DNA of 64,000 nucleotides from Paucibacter sp. B2R-40 (GTDB lineage Bacteria; Pseudomonadota; Gammaproteobacteria; Burkholderiales; Burkholderiaceae_C). Below, piece by piece: positions 1 through 7,460 of the stretch. The notes below the pieces were generated by a model. That model was not told where the DNA came from, ran no database searches, and was given only the letters and a program-made list of their open reading frames with translations. Position numbers and translations under genes: made by a program. Positions within the stretch are counted from its first letter, which is position 1, and every line of letters starts with the position of its first letter. Location: assembly GCF_025717555.1 (NCBI RefSeq), contig NZ_JAJIRP010000005.1, positions 124,001 through 188,000 on the forward strand. Reading direction: 5' to 3'.

Positions 1-325
1 ATGCCAAGTTGGCCGCAAGCTGTTTGCTCGTGACAGCGAGCATTGGATCGCGGTCCACTGGGCCGACGAGTTGACCCGCCCCTTCGAGGCCGCTGTCTCA
101 TTACTGCTCAACAACGGCAAAGGCGTGCTGGCGCAAGTGGCCGCCGCTGTCAGCGCGGCCGAAGCCGACATCACGCATATTTTGATGAGCGATGAGTCGC
201 AGCAGCGCGAAACCGCCGAAATGAACTTGCTGCTGTCGGTGCGTGACCGGCTGCACCTGGCCGATGTGCTGCGCACCTTGAAACGCTCGCCCGCCGTGCT
301 GCGGGTTTGGCGGGTCAAGCCCTAG
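1..325 (+). CDS. spoT: SpoT/RelA bifunctional (p)ppGpp synthetase/hydrolase, C-terminal end only
   Basis: Only the last ~107 residues are visible; the reading frame is open from base 2, so the gene begins upstream of the window. The tail has the end of the RIS/zinc-finger-type segment (Cys near the start, then HW-A-D) followed by a C-terminal ACT domain that carries the N-N-G-K-G-V-L-A pattern and ends in VWRVKP. Rel/Spo proteins make and degrade the stringent-response alarmone (p)ppGpp, and the ACT domain regulates the balance. The TAG stop overlaps the stop codon of convergent greB by two bases. A RelA versus SpoT assignment cannot be proved from the tail; spoT is the usual partner of greB in this group. 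Confidence 0.85.
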   Translation, partial: CQVGRKLFARDSEHWIAVHWADELTRPFEAAVSLLLNNGKGVLAQVAAAVSAAEADITHILMSDESQQRETAEMNLLLSVRDRLHLADVLRTLKRSPAVLRVWRVKP

Positions 326-900
326 CCTTGGTCCTTGGTTTGAGCCTTGGGCGCGGGGTAACGCACTTCCAGCACCTCGATCTGCTCGAGGCCTCCCGGC
401 GTCAATAACTGCAATTCGTCACCCTCGCGTGACTTCAGCAGCACCCGGGCTATCGGCGCAATCCAGCTGACTTCACCGGCAAGACTGTTCGACTCATCGA
501 TGCCCTTGATGGTGATGGTGCGCTCCTCCCCTTTGGCGTTGGAGTAGGTCACGGTCGCACCAAAAAAAACCTGGTCTTTGCCATAGTGGAGGCTGGGGTC
601 GGCGACCTCGGCGATGTCCAGCCGCTTGGTCAGAAAACGCAAGCGACGATCAATTTCGCGAAGGCGCTTCTTGCCGTACAGATAGTCGCCATTTTCGGAG
701 CGGTCACCGTTCTTGGCGGCCCAGGAAACGATCTCGACGATCTTGGGCCGCTCCTCGTCCAGCAGCGTCATAAACTCCGCCCGCATGCAGGCATAGCCCT
801 CGGGGGTCATGTAGTTGCGCGTCCCCTGCGGCAAAGCGGGCAGTGCGCCCTCTTCCTCATCGTCTTGGTTGTCGCTTTCTTTGGTGAATGCCTTGTTCAT
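322..900 (-). CDS. greB: Transcription elongation factor GreB
   Basis: GreB binds the secondary channel of stalled RNA polymerase and stimulates transcript cleavage so that backtracked complexes resume. The 192-residue product begins MNKAFTKESD, a typical GreB opening, so the ATG at 900 is preferred over an upstream in-frame start. After an acidic spacer of about 20 residues come the N-terminal coiled coil, with the NGDRSENGDY tip (acidic D66 and E69 that position the catalytic metal), and the FKBP-like C-terminal domain. It is longer than the E. coli protein (158) because of the acidic N-terminal insert and a charged C-terminal tail. It is convergent with spoT, and the stop codons interlock at 322-325. 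Confidence 0.95.
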   Translation of the reverse strand: MNKAFTKESDNQDDEEEGALPALPQGTRNYMTPEGYACMRAEFMTLLDEERPKIVEIVSWAAKNGDRSENGDYLYGKKRLREIDRRLRFLTKRLDIAEVADPSLHYGKDQVFFGATVTYSNAKGEERTITIKGIDESNSLAGEVSWIAPIARVLLKSREGDELQLLTPGGLEQIEVLEVRYPAPKAQTKDQG

Positions 901-954
901 GCGTGTATTGTGGCGCCAAGCCAATCATCGATGCACTTCAACCAGGTTCAAACA

Positions 955-2091
955 ATGAGCAATCAAGCTGCCGGCGGCCCTCTGCAAGGTCTGCGCGTGA
1001 TCGAGATGGCCGGCATCGGCCCGGCGCCGTTCTGTGGCCGGATGTTGGCCGACATGGGCGCCGACGTGATCGTGATCGAGCGGCCCATGGCCTTGAGGGG
1101 TTTGAACACCGGCAACGCGATCAACCGCGGCAAACGTTCGCTCAGCTTGAACCTGAAGTCGCCAATGGGTTTGCAGGCCGCCACCCTGCTGATCAACAGC
1201 GCCAGCGCGCTGATCGAGGGCTATAGGCCCGGCGTGATGGAGCAGTTGGGTCTGGCGCCTGCTGCCTTCGAGGCCAGCAATCCCAAGCTGGTGTTTGGGC
1301 GCGTCACTGGCTGGGGCCAGACCGGTCCCCTCGCTCAAGCCCCCGGACACGACATCAACTACGTCGCCCTGAGTGGCGTGAGCTCGATCGCCTCACGCGC
1401 AGGCACTGCGCCCAGCCTGCCCGCCACCTTGATCGGCGACATGGCCGGCGGCGCGATGTTTCTCGCCTTTGGCCTGCTCTGCGCCATTCTGGAGGCCCAG
1501 CGCAGCGGACGCGGCCAGGTCGTGGATGCGGCGATGATAGACGGCGTCGGCGCGCTCAGCGGCCTGATCCATTCGATGCGGGGCAGTGGCATGTGGCCGG
1601 CAGCAGCAGGGCAAAACCTGTTTCTGCACAGCTCGCCCTTTTACGACAGCTTCGAATGCTTAGACGGCCGCTACATCACCCTGGGCGCGATCGAGCCGCA
1701 GTTCTACCGCGAAATGCTGCGCTTGCTGGAGTTGAGCGATGTCGACCCAACGCAGCAATATGACGCAAGCCAATGGCCGGCGCTGCGATTGCGGGTGGCG
1801 GCACGCATCAAAAGCAAATCACGCGAGCAATGGTGCGCGCTGCTGGAAGGCTCGGACGCCTGCTTCGCACCGGTCTTGACGCTTGATGAAGCGGCCGAGC
1901 ATGCACAAAACCGCGCGCGCGGCAACTTTGTGGAGGTAAGTGGCGAGCTTCAAGCTGCTGCCGCGCCGCGCTTTTCACGCAGCGAGACTCGCTCGCCTCA
2001 GCCGGGACCCAAGCCGGGGCAACACAGCTTAGAACTATTGCTGGAGCTAGGTTTCGATACCGAGCAGATCGAACAATTGATCAATGACTGA
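955..2091 (+). CDS. CaiB/BaiF family III CoA-transferase, alpha-methylacyl-CoA racemase type
   Basis: The 378-residue product matches alpha-methylacyl-CoA racemases (AMACR/MCR), which epimerise 2-methyl branched acyl-CoAs before beta-oxidation. The N-terminus reads LQGLRVIEMAGIGPAPFCGR with MGADVIVIERP, the CoA-binding Rossmann start. The AMACR catalytic pair is present: His132 in APGHDINY and Asp162 in IGDMAGGAMF. The retained His supports racemase over simple CoA-transferase. The start at 955 is chosen because conserved sequence begins there; an in-frame ATG at 931 would add eight residues, and neither has a strong ribosome-binding site. The upstream 54 bases separate it from divergent greB. 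A bidirectional hairpin (2142-2172) follows. Confidence 0.88.
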   Translation: MSNQAAGGPLQGLRVIEMAGIGPAPFCGRMLADMGADVIVIERPMALRGLNTGNAINRGKRSLSLNLKSPMGLQAATLLINSASALIEGYRPGVMEQLGLAPAAFEASNPKLVFGRVTGWGQTGPLAQAPGHDINYVALSGVSSIASRAGTAPSLPATLIGDMAGGAMFLAFGLLCAILEAQRSGRGQVVDAAMIDGVGALSGLIHSMRGSGMWPAAAGQNLFLHSSPFYDSFECLDGRYITLGAIEPQFYREMLRLLELSDVDPTQQYDASQWPALRLRVAARIKSKSREQWCALLEGSDACFAPVLTLDEAAEHAQNRARGNFVEVSGELQAAAAPRFSRSETRSPQPGPKPGQHSLELLLELGFDTEQIEQLIND

Positions 2092-2141
2092 GAGACCAGC
2101 GATCACGTTCTAGCGCTCTGTTTGAATTCAACTCACCAATG

Positions 2142-2172
2142 AAAAAGGGCCAGTGATTTCTCACTGGCCCTT
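2142..2172 (-). terminator. Rho-independent terminator after tRNA-Arg copy 1
   Basis: A perfect 12-bp inverted repeat (2145-2156 with 2161-2172) encloses a 4-base loop and on the minus strand is followed by a run of T. It ends transcription of the tRNA at 2190-2266. Because A/T bases flank both sides, it may also stop read-through from the plus-strand CoA-transferase gene that ends at 2091. Confidence 0.85.
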
Positions 2173-2189
2173 CTCAACTTTTATAGTTT

Positions 2190-2266
2190 TGGTGCGGCTG
2201 GCAGGATTCGAACCCACGACCCCTTGGTTCGTAGCCAAGTACTCTATCCAACTGAGCTACAGCCGC
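2190..2266 (-). tRNA. tRNA-Arg (anticodon ACG), copy 1
   Basis: The minus strand folds as a 77-base tRNA: acceptor stem GCGGCTG pairing with CAGCCGC, D-arm GCTCAGTTGGATAGAG, anticodon stem CTTGG/CCAAG with loop CTACGAA (anticodon ACG), the T-arm GGTTCGAATCC, and an encoded CCA end. A34 is normally deaminated to inosine by TadA, so the tRNA reads CGU, CGC and CGA. The sequence is identical to the copy at 2423-2499. Confidence 0.97.
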
Positions 2267-2278
2267 TCCAAGCCCTCT

Positions 2279-2308
2279 ACTATAGCATCGAATTATCGTT
2301 CGAAGCAA
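2279..2308 (-). promoter_or_regulatory. Putative sigma70 promoter of tRNA-Arg copy 1
   Basis: On the minus strand TTGCTT (2303-2308) lies 18 bases before TATAGT (2279-2284), whose end is 12 bases from the first tRNA base. The same arrangement precedes copy 2, which supports a functional promoter. Confidence 0.6.
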
Positions 2309-2357
2309 TAAGATCAAATATTCTTCACAAAACTGCCATTCAAACCCTGCAGCGAAA

Positions 2358-2393
2358 ATTGAAAAGAGGGCCATGATTTCTCAGGCCCTCTTT
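2358..2393 (-). terminator. Rho-independent terminator after tRNA-Arg copy 2
   Basis: A 10-bp inverted repeat (2363-2372 with 2384-2393) is followed on the minus strand by TTTTCAATTTT. It resembles the terminator of copy 1 (shared GGGCC...TGATTTCTCA core), as expected if the whole tRNA unit was duplicated. Confidence 0.8.
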
Positions 2394-2422
2394 CGCTTTC
2401 TTCTTAGCATTCTTATTATTCT

Positions 2423-2499
2423 TGGTGCGGCTGGCAGGATTCGAACCCACGACCCCTTGGTTCGTAGCCAAGTACTCTATCCAACTGAGCTACAGCCGC
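2423..2499 (-). tRNA. tRNA-Arg (anticodon ACG), copy 2
   Basis: Identical over all 77 bases to the tRNA at 2190-2266, including the ACG anticodon and encoded CCA. It has its own promoter and terminator, so it is an independent transcription unit in tandem with copy 1. Confidence 0.97.
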
Positions 2500-2509
2500 C
2501 AAGCCTTGC

Positions 2510-2539
2510 ACTATAGCATGGAAATTACCTGCTTAGCAA
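2510..2539 (-). promoter_or_regulatory. Putative sigma70 promoter of tRNA-Arg copy 2
   Basis: On the minus strand TTGCTA (2534-2539) lies 18 bases before TATAGT (2510-2515), just upstream of the tRNA. The GCTATAGT block is conserved with the promoter of copy 1. Confidence 0.6.
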
Positions 2540-2559
2540 GTTTTCATCCAAAGTGGGCG

Positions 2560-3807
2560 CTATTGAATCAAGGCCGCCGCCTCATGGCAGCGCGCACGCC
2601 GTTCCTGATTGCCGTCCCCATCGGCCATCTGCGCCAGCATCAGCCAGCTACGCCGGCGCGCCGCAGCGGGCATCGCGTGATCTTCACCGACCTGCTCCAG
2701 CATCATGCGGGCTTTGCCCCACAACTGCCTTTCGGCCAGCGCATGACCCAAGGCGTAGGCCAGATACTTGTCACGCGGGAAGCGCTGCACAGCAGATTCC
2801 AAACGCTGCAACCACTCTGGCCCTAGGCCCGGCAAGACCGGCACCAAGGCCTCGGCCAGCACCGCCCGATCATCCACAGCCAAGTCGGCAATATCGTCCC
2901 AGAATGGACGCAGCCAACCGCGACCATCTTCCGGCGCGCCCAGCGCAGCGGCGCGCTGGGTCGCGCGAGCTGCGACCACCACATCACGCCTGTCGGCATT
3001 GTCGAGTTGCTGCCAGACCGCCCGCAGCTGATCGGCGTCGCGCGCGCCGTCCAGCGCCTCAAAGGCCAACGAACGCAGCAGGCCCTGTGCGGCCACCTTG
3101 GAAAAGCCCTGATGCTTGGCCAGCAAACGGGCGGTGCGCAAAGCCTCCAGTGACTGTTTGGCCAAACGGGTGGCCTGCAGCTTCAAACGCAGTGCCTGCG
3201 TGCGGCGCGCCACACCGGGATTCAAGTCCGCCAGCAAATCCAGCGCGCGGCCGGCATCGCGGTCATCCAAGGCCCATTCAGCGGCCAGCAGCAAGGCACC
3301 CTCCTCTTGCGCCCGCGTGGTCGCGCTGCGCTTGGACAACTCCAAAGCCAACTGCAACTGCTCATCCCGGCGCCGCCTGTCCTGCAGGCGATGTGCGCTG
3401 CTGGCGGCGAGCAGATGCCCCAGCGCCGTGAAGCCTGGGTCTTGCACCAATTCCGGCGTCTGCTGATGAATGCTCAAGGCCCGCTGAGCCGCTTTTTGGG
3501 CGCGGCCATACCGCGCACCAAAGAACTCCGCCAAGGCTTCACGCAGCGCCAGCTGCGCCGAGCGTTCGCGCTGCGCCAGGCGCCAGGCACGCGCACGTTC
3601 GGGCAAGGTGGTCAAGGAGTGCAGCGTCTGAATTGCGGTCACCAGCGCAAAGCATGAACCGACCAAAACCAACAAGAACAGATTCAGCGAGACATCAAGC
3701 CGCCAGCCATTCCAATAAAAACTGGCCAGGCCATCATTGCGCCCCAGTACCAGCGCCGCGACCACGGCCACGGCAAACAGCAAAACCAACCAAATCACGG
3801 TGCGCAT
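2560..3807 (-). CDS. hemY: HemY, haem-biosynthesis-associated TPR membrane protein
   Basis: This is proteobacterial HemY (not protoporphyrinogen oxidase), a membrane protein encoded at the end of hemCDX operons. It is thought to help coordinate late haem synthesis. The 415-residue product has two N-terminal membrane helices (MRTVIWLVLLFAVAVVAALV and a second near residues 38-58), then alpha-helical TPR-like repeats to the C-terminus. Start: ATG at 3807 gives the usual MRTVIW opening; a TTG at 3822 would abut the hemX stop. It is the last gene of the minus-strand hem run, 15 bases after hemX. No clear terminator is seen before the tRNA promoter at 2510. Confidence 0.9.
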   Translation of the reverse strand: MRTVIWLVLLFAVAVVAALVLGRNDGLASFYWNGWRLDVSLNLFLLVLVGSCFALVTAIQTLHSLTTLPERARAWRLAQRERSAQLALREALAEFFGARYGRAQKAAQRALSIHQQTPELVQDPGFTALGHLLAASSAHRLQDRRRRDEQLQLALELSKRSATTRAQEEGALLLAAEWALDDRDAGRALDLLADLNPGVARRTQALRLKLQATRLAKQSLEALRTARLLAKHQGFSKVAAQGLLRSLAFEALDGARDADQLRAVWQQLDNADRRDVVVAARATQRAAALGAPEDGRGWLRPFWDDIADLAVDDRAVLAEALVPVLPGLGPEWLQRLESAVQRFPRDKYLAYALGHALAERQLWGKARMMLEQVGEDHAMPAAARRRSWLMLAQMADGDGNQERRARCHEAAALIQ

Positions 3808-3822
3808 CGCCCGGGCCCCCAA

Positions 3823-4980
3823 TCAGCGTCCGGCCGCTGCGGCAGCCAAGGCCGCCAGCGTGTCGTCGGGACGGGGCACATTGACCTGGCGTGCCTGGCC
3901 CGCCACTTGGCGGATCAAGTCATTGGCCACCACGACCTTGCGCGATTGCGGGTCGAAGTAGCGTGCCAGCGCCTCCTGCGCATCGCGCAAGTCGGCTTGG
4001 GCAGTATCGAACTGACGGCTCAGCAAAGCCAAACGCGCATTGAGCAAGCGAAGTTTCAAGTTTTCACGCAAGAAATACGCCTGGTCTGGCGCCAATAATG
4101 CAGCCTCAGGGTGATCGATACGGGTGACACGCAACAAGGTCCTCGCCTCGCCCCAGACCAAGCCTGCACCTTCAGTCAAACTGGTCTTGGCCTGCCACCA
4201 CCAATTCGCCAGCAAGCCATCGGCCTGCGCCGGTGGTTTGGTGACGGCATTCACGCCGCGAGCATTCCTGGTCTGATTGACGGACGGCTTTTCCTCGCGG
4301 CCTTTGACGTCGGACGAGCGCTCGGCACTCGCCATCAAAGGCAGCTCATCCAGCAAACGCACCACCTCATCGAGCTTGATCGTCAGCGTCGACATATCGA
4401 CAACGCTGATCGCCTTGACTCGGTCAAGGTCGCGCGCTACGGCCCGGCGCACGCCTTCCATGCGCGGCTGCTTGTAGCGCAGCAGGCGCTCCTCGGCTTG
4501 CTTGAGTGTCGCGATCAAAGGCTCGGCACTGCCGGTGATGCTCGACTGCTGCAGCGCGACGCGGATCGAAGCTTCGATATCGCCGATGACGTTCTCATCC
4601 CGCGAGCGTGACATCGACTGGATCAACTCTTCCAACTGGCCGCGTTGCAGGGCCACCTCAGCCAAACGTGCATCGAGCAAGGCCACTTTGGCGGCGGTAT
4701 CGCGGGTCAAATCTTGCGACTGCCGCGACGCCGCTTTGGCTTCACTGGCATCGGCCTGCACCGCCGCTTGGCGCCGCACCAACTCCTGCTCCAGCGCTTG
4801 CTGCCGAGTCATGCTCTGCCAAGCCAAGCCGATGCCGCCAAACGACGCCAAGCTCAAGATCACCGCGCCTACAGGCAACCAGCCGGGCAAGGCAGCACTC
4901 GGGGCGGCCACGCTGGCGGGGGCGGACGAGAAAGCTGGCGCAGAGCCAGTCTCATTGGGGGTTTGTTGGGTATCACTCAC
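3823..4980 (-). CDS. hemX: HemX, uroporphyrinogen-III C-methyltransferase-like membrane protein
   Basis: HemX-family protein of 385 residues, often annotated as a uroporphyrin-III methyltransferase although it lacks a SAM-methyltransferase fold; its role in haem synthesis is not firmly known. There is an Ala/Pro-rich N-terminal stretch, one membrane helix near residues 32-52 (LPGWLPVGAVILSLASFGGI), a long coiled coil (about residues 60-130, rich in Q, A, E and R), and a conserved helical periplasmic domain. The start is GTG at 4980, overlapping the hemD stop by 4 bases (translational coupling). Confidence 0.88.
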   Translation of the reverse strand: MSDTQQTPNETGSAPAFSSAPASVAAPSAALPGWLPVGAVILSLASFGGIGLAWQSMTRQQALEQELVRRQAAVQADASEAKAASRQSQDLTRDTAAKVALLDARLAEVALQRGQLEELIQSMSRSRDENVIGDIEASIRVALQQSSITGSAEPLIATLKQAEERLLRYKQPRMEGVRRAVARDLDRVKAISVVDMSTLTIKLDEVVRLLDELPLMASAERSSDVKGREEKPSVNQTRNARGVNAVTKPPAQADGLLANWWWQAKTSLTEGAGLVWGEARTLLRVTRIDHPEAALLAPDQAYFLRENLKLRLLNARLALLSRQFDTAQADLRDAQEALARYFDPQSRKVVVANDLIRQVAGQARQVNVPRPDDTLAALAAAAAGR

Positions 4981-5774
4981 AGTGAAAATGATTGTAGGGG
5001 CCGGCCTCGCATCACACCCAGGGCTTCGGCCACTGCGCGTGCATCGGGTCGCGCCAAAACCACATGCCCGACGCCAAGTTCAACGGCGCGCGCCGCAATA
5101 CGCTCATGCGTGGCAATGCAGCGGGCATGGCGCCAATCGTGTCCAAGGCCAGCCAGCGTCTGCAAATAGCCAATCGCCTCGGCACTGCTGAACAGCCAGA
5201 CAAAGCGCTCAGGGGCAGCCAAGGCCTCGTTCAGCAAGCCCTGCTCATTCGGCATCAAGCTCGGACAGCGGCGCTGATAAACGCTGAAAAATTCGGGCAA
5301 AGCACCCTGCTCACGCAAGCGGTCGGCCAACCACTCCCGGCCCCCATCGCCCCGGAGCATCAGCACGCGCCGCCCTGCCCATATGCGCTCCCGCAGCAGC
5401 GGCCACAGATGTTCGGAGTCCAGGCTCGCCGAGTCGGCCGGCGGCTGAACGATCAGTGCCGCCGGCACCCCGGCCTGCACCAGGGCCCGCGCGCTGCCCG
5501 GGCCCACGCAGGCGGCAAGCGTCTGCTCAGGCCAAACCTGCCCGGCGGCTTGGCAGGCAAAAAAGTTCGAGACCGCATTCGGGCTGACGAACAGCGCCAG
5601 CGCCGCCGTCGGCAATAAATCCCATGCGGCTTTGGCTGCTTGCCCGTCGGTCGGCACGATTTCGATCAAGGGCAGGCTGAGCGCCTGCACCCCCAGGGCC
5701 GCCATGCGCGCCAGCCACTCACCCGCTTGCTGCTTGGGGCGGGTCAGCAAAAGCGTCAGCTCAGCGTCGCTCAC
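4977..5774 (-). CDS. hemD: Uroporphyrinogen-III synthase
   Basis: HemD closes the linear tetrapyrrole hydroxymethylbilane with inversion of ring D to give uroporphyrinogen III. The 265-residue product starts with LTLLLTRPKQQAGEWLARMA, the standard N-terminal LLTRP motif, and includes FVSPNAVSNFF and FSSAEAIGYL, the two domain-linked SxxA motifs of the family. The start is GTG at 5774; the gene lies 9 bases after hemC and overlaps hemX by 4. The family is poorly conserved, so context (hemC upstream, hemX downstream) adds weight. Confidence 0.93.
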   Translation of the reverse strand: MSDAELTLLLTRPKQQAGEWLARMAALGVQALSLPLIEIVPTDGQAAKAAWDLLPTAALALFVSPNAVSNFFACQAAGQVWPEQTLAACVGPGSARALVQAGVPAALIVQPPADSASLDSEHLWPLLRERIWAGRRVLMLRGDGGREWLADRLREQGALPEFFSVYQRRCPSLMPNEQGLLNEALAAPERFVWLFSSAEAIGYLQTLAGLGHDWRHARCIATHERIAARAVELGVGHVVLARPDARAVAEALGVMRGRPLQSFSL

Positions 5775-5783
5775 GGCGAACTT

Positions 5784-6713
5784 TCAGGTCTGCGGCAAAT
5801 AGCTTTGCGCGCCCAAGTCCCGCAAGGCCTGCGCGGCCTGCTCGCCAAAGTTCAAAGCCTGCGCTACCGTCTGCACGCTGGCGCGAACGGACGCCTTCAG
5901 CAGTGGGCGCTCGGTCTGCTGCGCATCGCCCAGGGCCACCGCCAGATGCAATTCGGCCCCGACCCAATGCGCATGCGCGGCCAGCGGCATGCTGCAACTG
6001 CCGCCCAGGCTGCGCGAAACCGCCCGTTCCGCCTGAGTGGCCAGCCAAGTCGGCGTGTCGATCAAGCCGCTCAGGCTGGCCTTGAACGCGGCCGCATCGG
6101 CGCGCACTTCAAGCCCCAAAGCCCCTTGTCCGGCACAAGGGATCATCTCTTCGACGCTGAAGCAGCAACGGATGCGCGCTTCCAAGCCCAGCCGTTTGAG
6201 GCCGGCCGCTGCCAGCACGATGGCTGCATAGCCGCCCTCATCGAGCTTGCGCAAACGGGTGTCCAGATTGCCGCGCAGGGGTTCGATCTGAAGATCGGGC
6301 CGCATGGCCTTGAGCTGCACGACCCGGCGCAGGCTCGATGTGCCGACCACCGCGCCTTGCGGCAGCTCGGCCAAATTGGCGTAGAGATTGGAGACAAAGG
6401 CGTCGCGCGGATCTTCACGCTCGAGGATCGCCACCAGCTCGAAGCCGTCCGGCAACTCCATCGGCACATCCTTCAAGGAATGCACGGCCAGATGGGCGCG
6501 GCCCTCCTCCAGCGCGGTTTCCAACTCCTTGACGAACAAGCCCTTGCCGCCCACCTTGGACAGGCTGCGGTCGAGAATTTGGTCGCCGCGGGTGGTCATG
6601 CCCAGCAAGCTGACCTGCAATTGCAGGCGCTGCTCCAGCAAGGCTTTGACATGCTCGGCCTGCCACAGGGCCAGGCGACTTTCACGGGTGGCGATGATTA
6701 CTTTTTCACTCAT
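5784..6713 (-). CDS. hemC: Hydroxymethylbilane synthase (porphobilinogen deaminase)
   Basis: HemC polymerises four porphobilinogens into hydroxymethylbilane in the cytoplasm. The 309-residue protein opens with [16 protein letters not shown], has [12 protein letters not shown] and GTSSLRR substrate-site motifs, and Cys240 in GGSCSMPL, which carries the dipyrromethane cofactor. Length is typical. It is only 12 bases downstream of the response regulator gene that ends at 6726, so it is probably co-transcribed with the two-component system as well as with hemD-hemX-hemY. Confidence 0.97.
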   Translation of the reverse strand: MSEKVIIATRESRLALWQAEHVKALLEQRLQLQVSLLGMTTRGDQILDRSLSKVGGKGLFVKELETALEEGRAHLAVHSLKDVPMELPDGFELVAILEREDPRDAFVSNLYANLAELPQGAVVGTSSLRRVVQLKAMRPDLQIEPLRGNLDTRLRKLDEGGYAAIVLAAAGLKRLGLEARIRCCFSVEEMIPCAGQGALGLEVRADAAAFKASLSGLIDTPTWLATQAERAVSRSLGGSCSMPLAAHAHWVGAELHLAVALGDAQQTERPLLKASVRASVQTVAQALNFGEQAAQALRDLGAQSYLPQT

Positions 6714-6725
6714 GGCCGAATGCTA

Positions 6726-7460
6726 TCAGGCGCCCGATCCAGCTCCTTCAGGATCAAAGCGGTAGCCAAGCCCGTAGACCGCGCTGATGCAGTCTTGCGG
6801 CGGCTTCAGCGCGGCCAGCTTGCGGCGGATATTCTTCACGTGGCTATCGACCACGCGGTCGCTGACGTCGCGAAAGTCCTCGTGGATCGAATCCAGCAAG
6901 CGGCTGCGCTCGAACACCCGGCCGGGCTGCGACAAAAGCAAACGCAGCAACCTGAACTCCACCGGGGTCAGATGCAAGACCTGCCCCTGCCAAGCCAGGC
7001 GCTGGCCGGCTTCGTCCACCGAAAAGCCACCAATCAGCGCTTGCGCGGGTTGCTGCTGTGCGGCCGGCGCCAGGCGCCCATCGGCTCGTCTCAACAAGGC
7101 CCGCACCCGCGCCACCACCTCACGCGGGCTAAAAGGCTTGCAGACATAGTCATCGGCGCCCAGCTCCAGGCCCAAAAGCCGGTCCAGCTCGTCCACTCTT
7201 GCGCTGATGATGACGATGGGCAGATCAGACAAGAGACGCACGGCCCGGCACAACTCCAGGCCATCCAGGCCCGGCAACATCAGGTCGAGCAGCATCGCCG
7301 CCGGCTTGGCTTGACTGCTGTCTTGCATGCGTTGCAAGGCCTGCTGCCCATCGGCCAGCCATTCGCAGACATAGCCGGCTGCGTGTAAGTAATCGCACAG
7401 CACAGCGGCCAGCTTGGGCTCATCTTCCACCACCAGAATGCGCCGCGCCGTGAGCGTCAT
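6726..7460 (-). CDS. OmpR/PhoB-family response regulator, BaeR-like
   Basis: The 244-residue protein has an N-terminal receiver domain (acidic E12/D13 pocket, phosphoacceptor D59 in LLDLMLPG, Lys108 in CKPF) and a C-terminal winged-helix DNA-binding domain ending VVDSHVKNIRRKL...YGLGYRFD. The closest family impression is BaeR, a regulator of envelope-stress and efflux genes. The ATG at 7460 overlaps the kinase stop by 4 bases, showing coupling with its partner. The gene sits directly before hemC with 12 bases between them, which is unusual context for a BaeR relative. Its targets cannot be told from sequence. Confidence 0.92.
   Translation of the reverse strand: MTLTARRILVVEDEPKLAAVLCDYLHAAGYVCEWLADGQQALQRMQDSSQAKPAAMLLDLMLPGLDGLELCRAVRLLSDLPIVIISARVDELDRLLGLELGADDYVCKPFSPREVVARVRALLRRADGRLAPAAQQQPAQALIGGFSVDEAGQRLAWQGQVLHLTPVEFRLLRLLLSQPGRVFERSRLLDSIHEDFRDVSDRVVDSHVKNIRRKLAALKPPQDCISAVYGLGYRFDPEGAGSGA

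Noticed and set aside
2174-2374. Small ORF spanning tRNA-Arg copy 1
   Set aside because: It reads through the tRNA gene and its promoter; not a protein gene.
5640-7388. Long plus-strand open frame (582 codons) opposite hemD, hemC and the response regulator
   Set aside because: It is antisense to three well-identified genes, reads as Gln/Arg/His-rich low-complexity protein, and has no motif; typical shadow of high-GC coding DNA.
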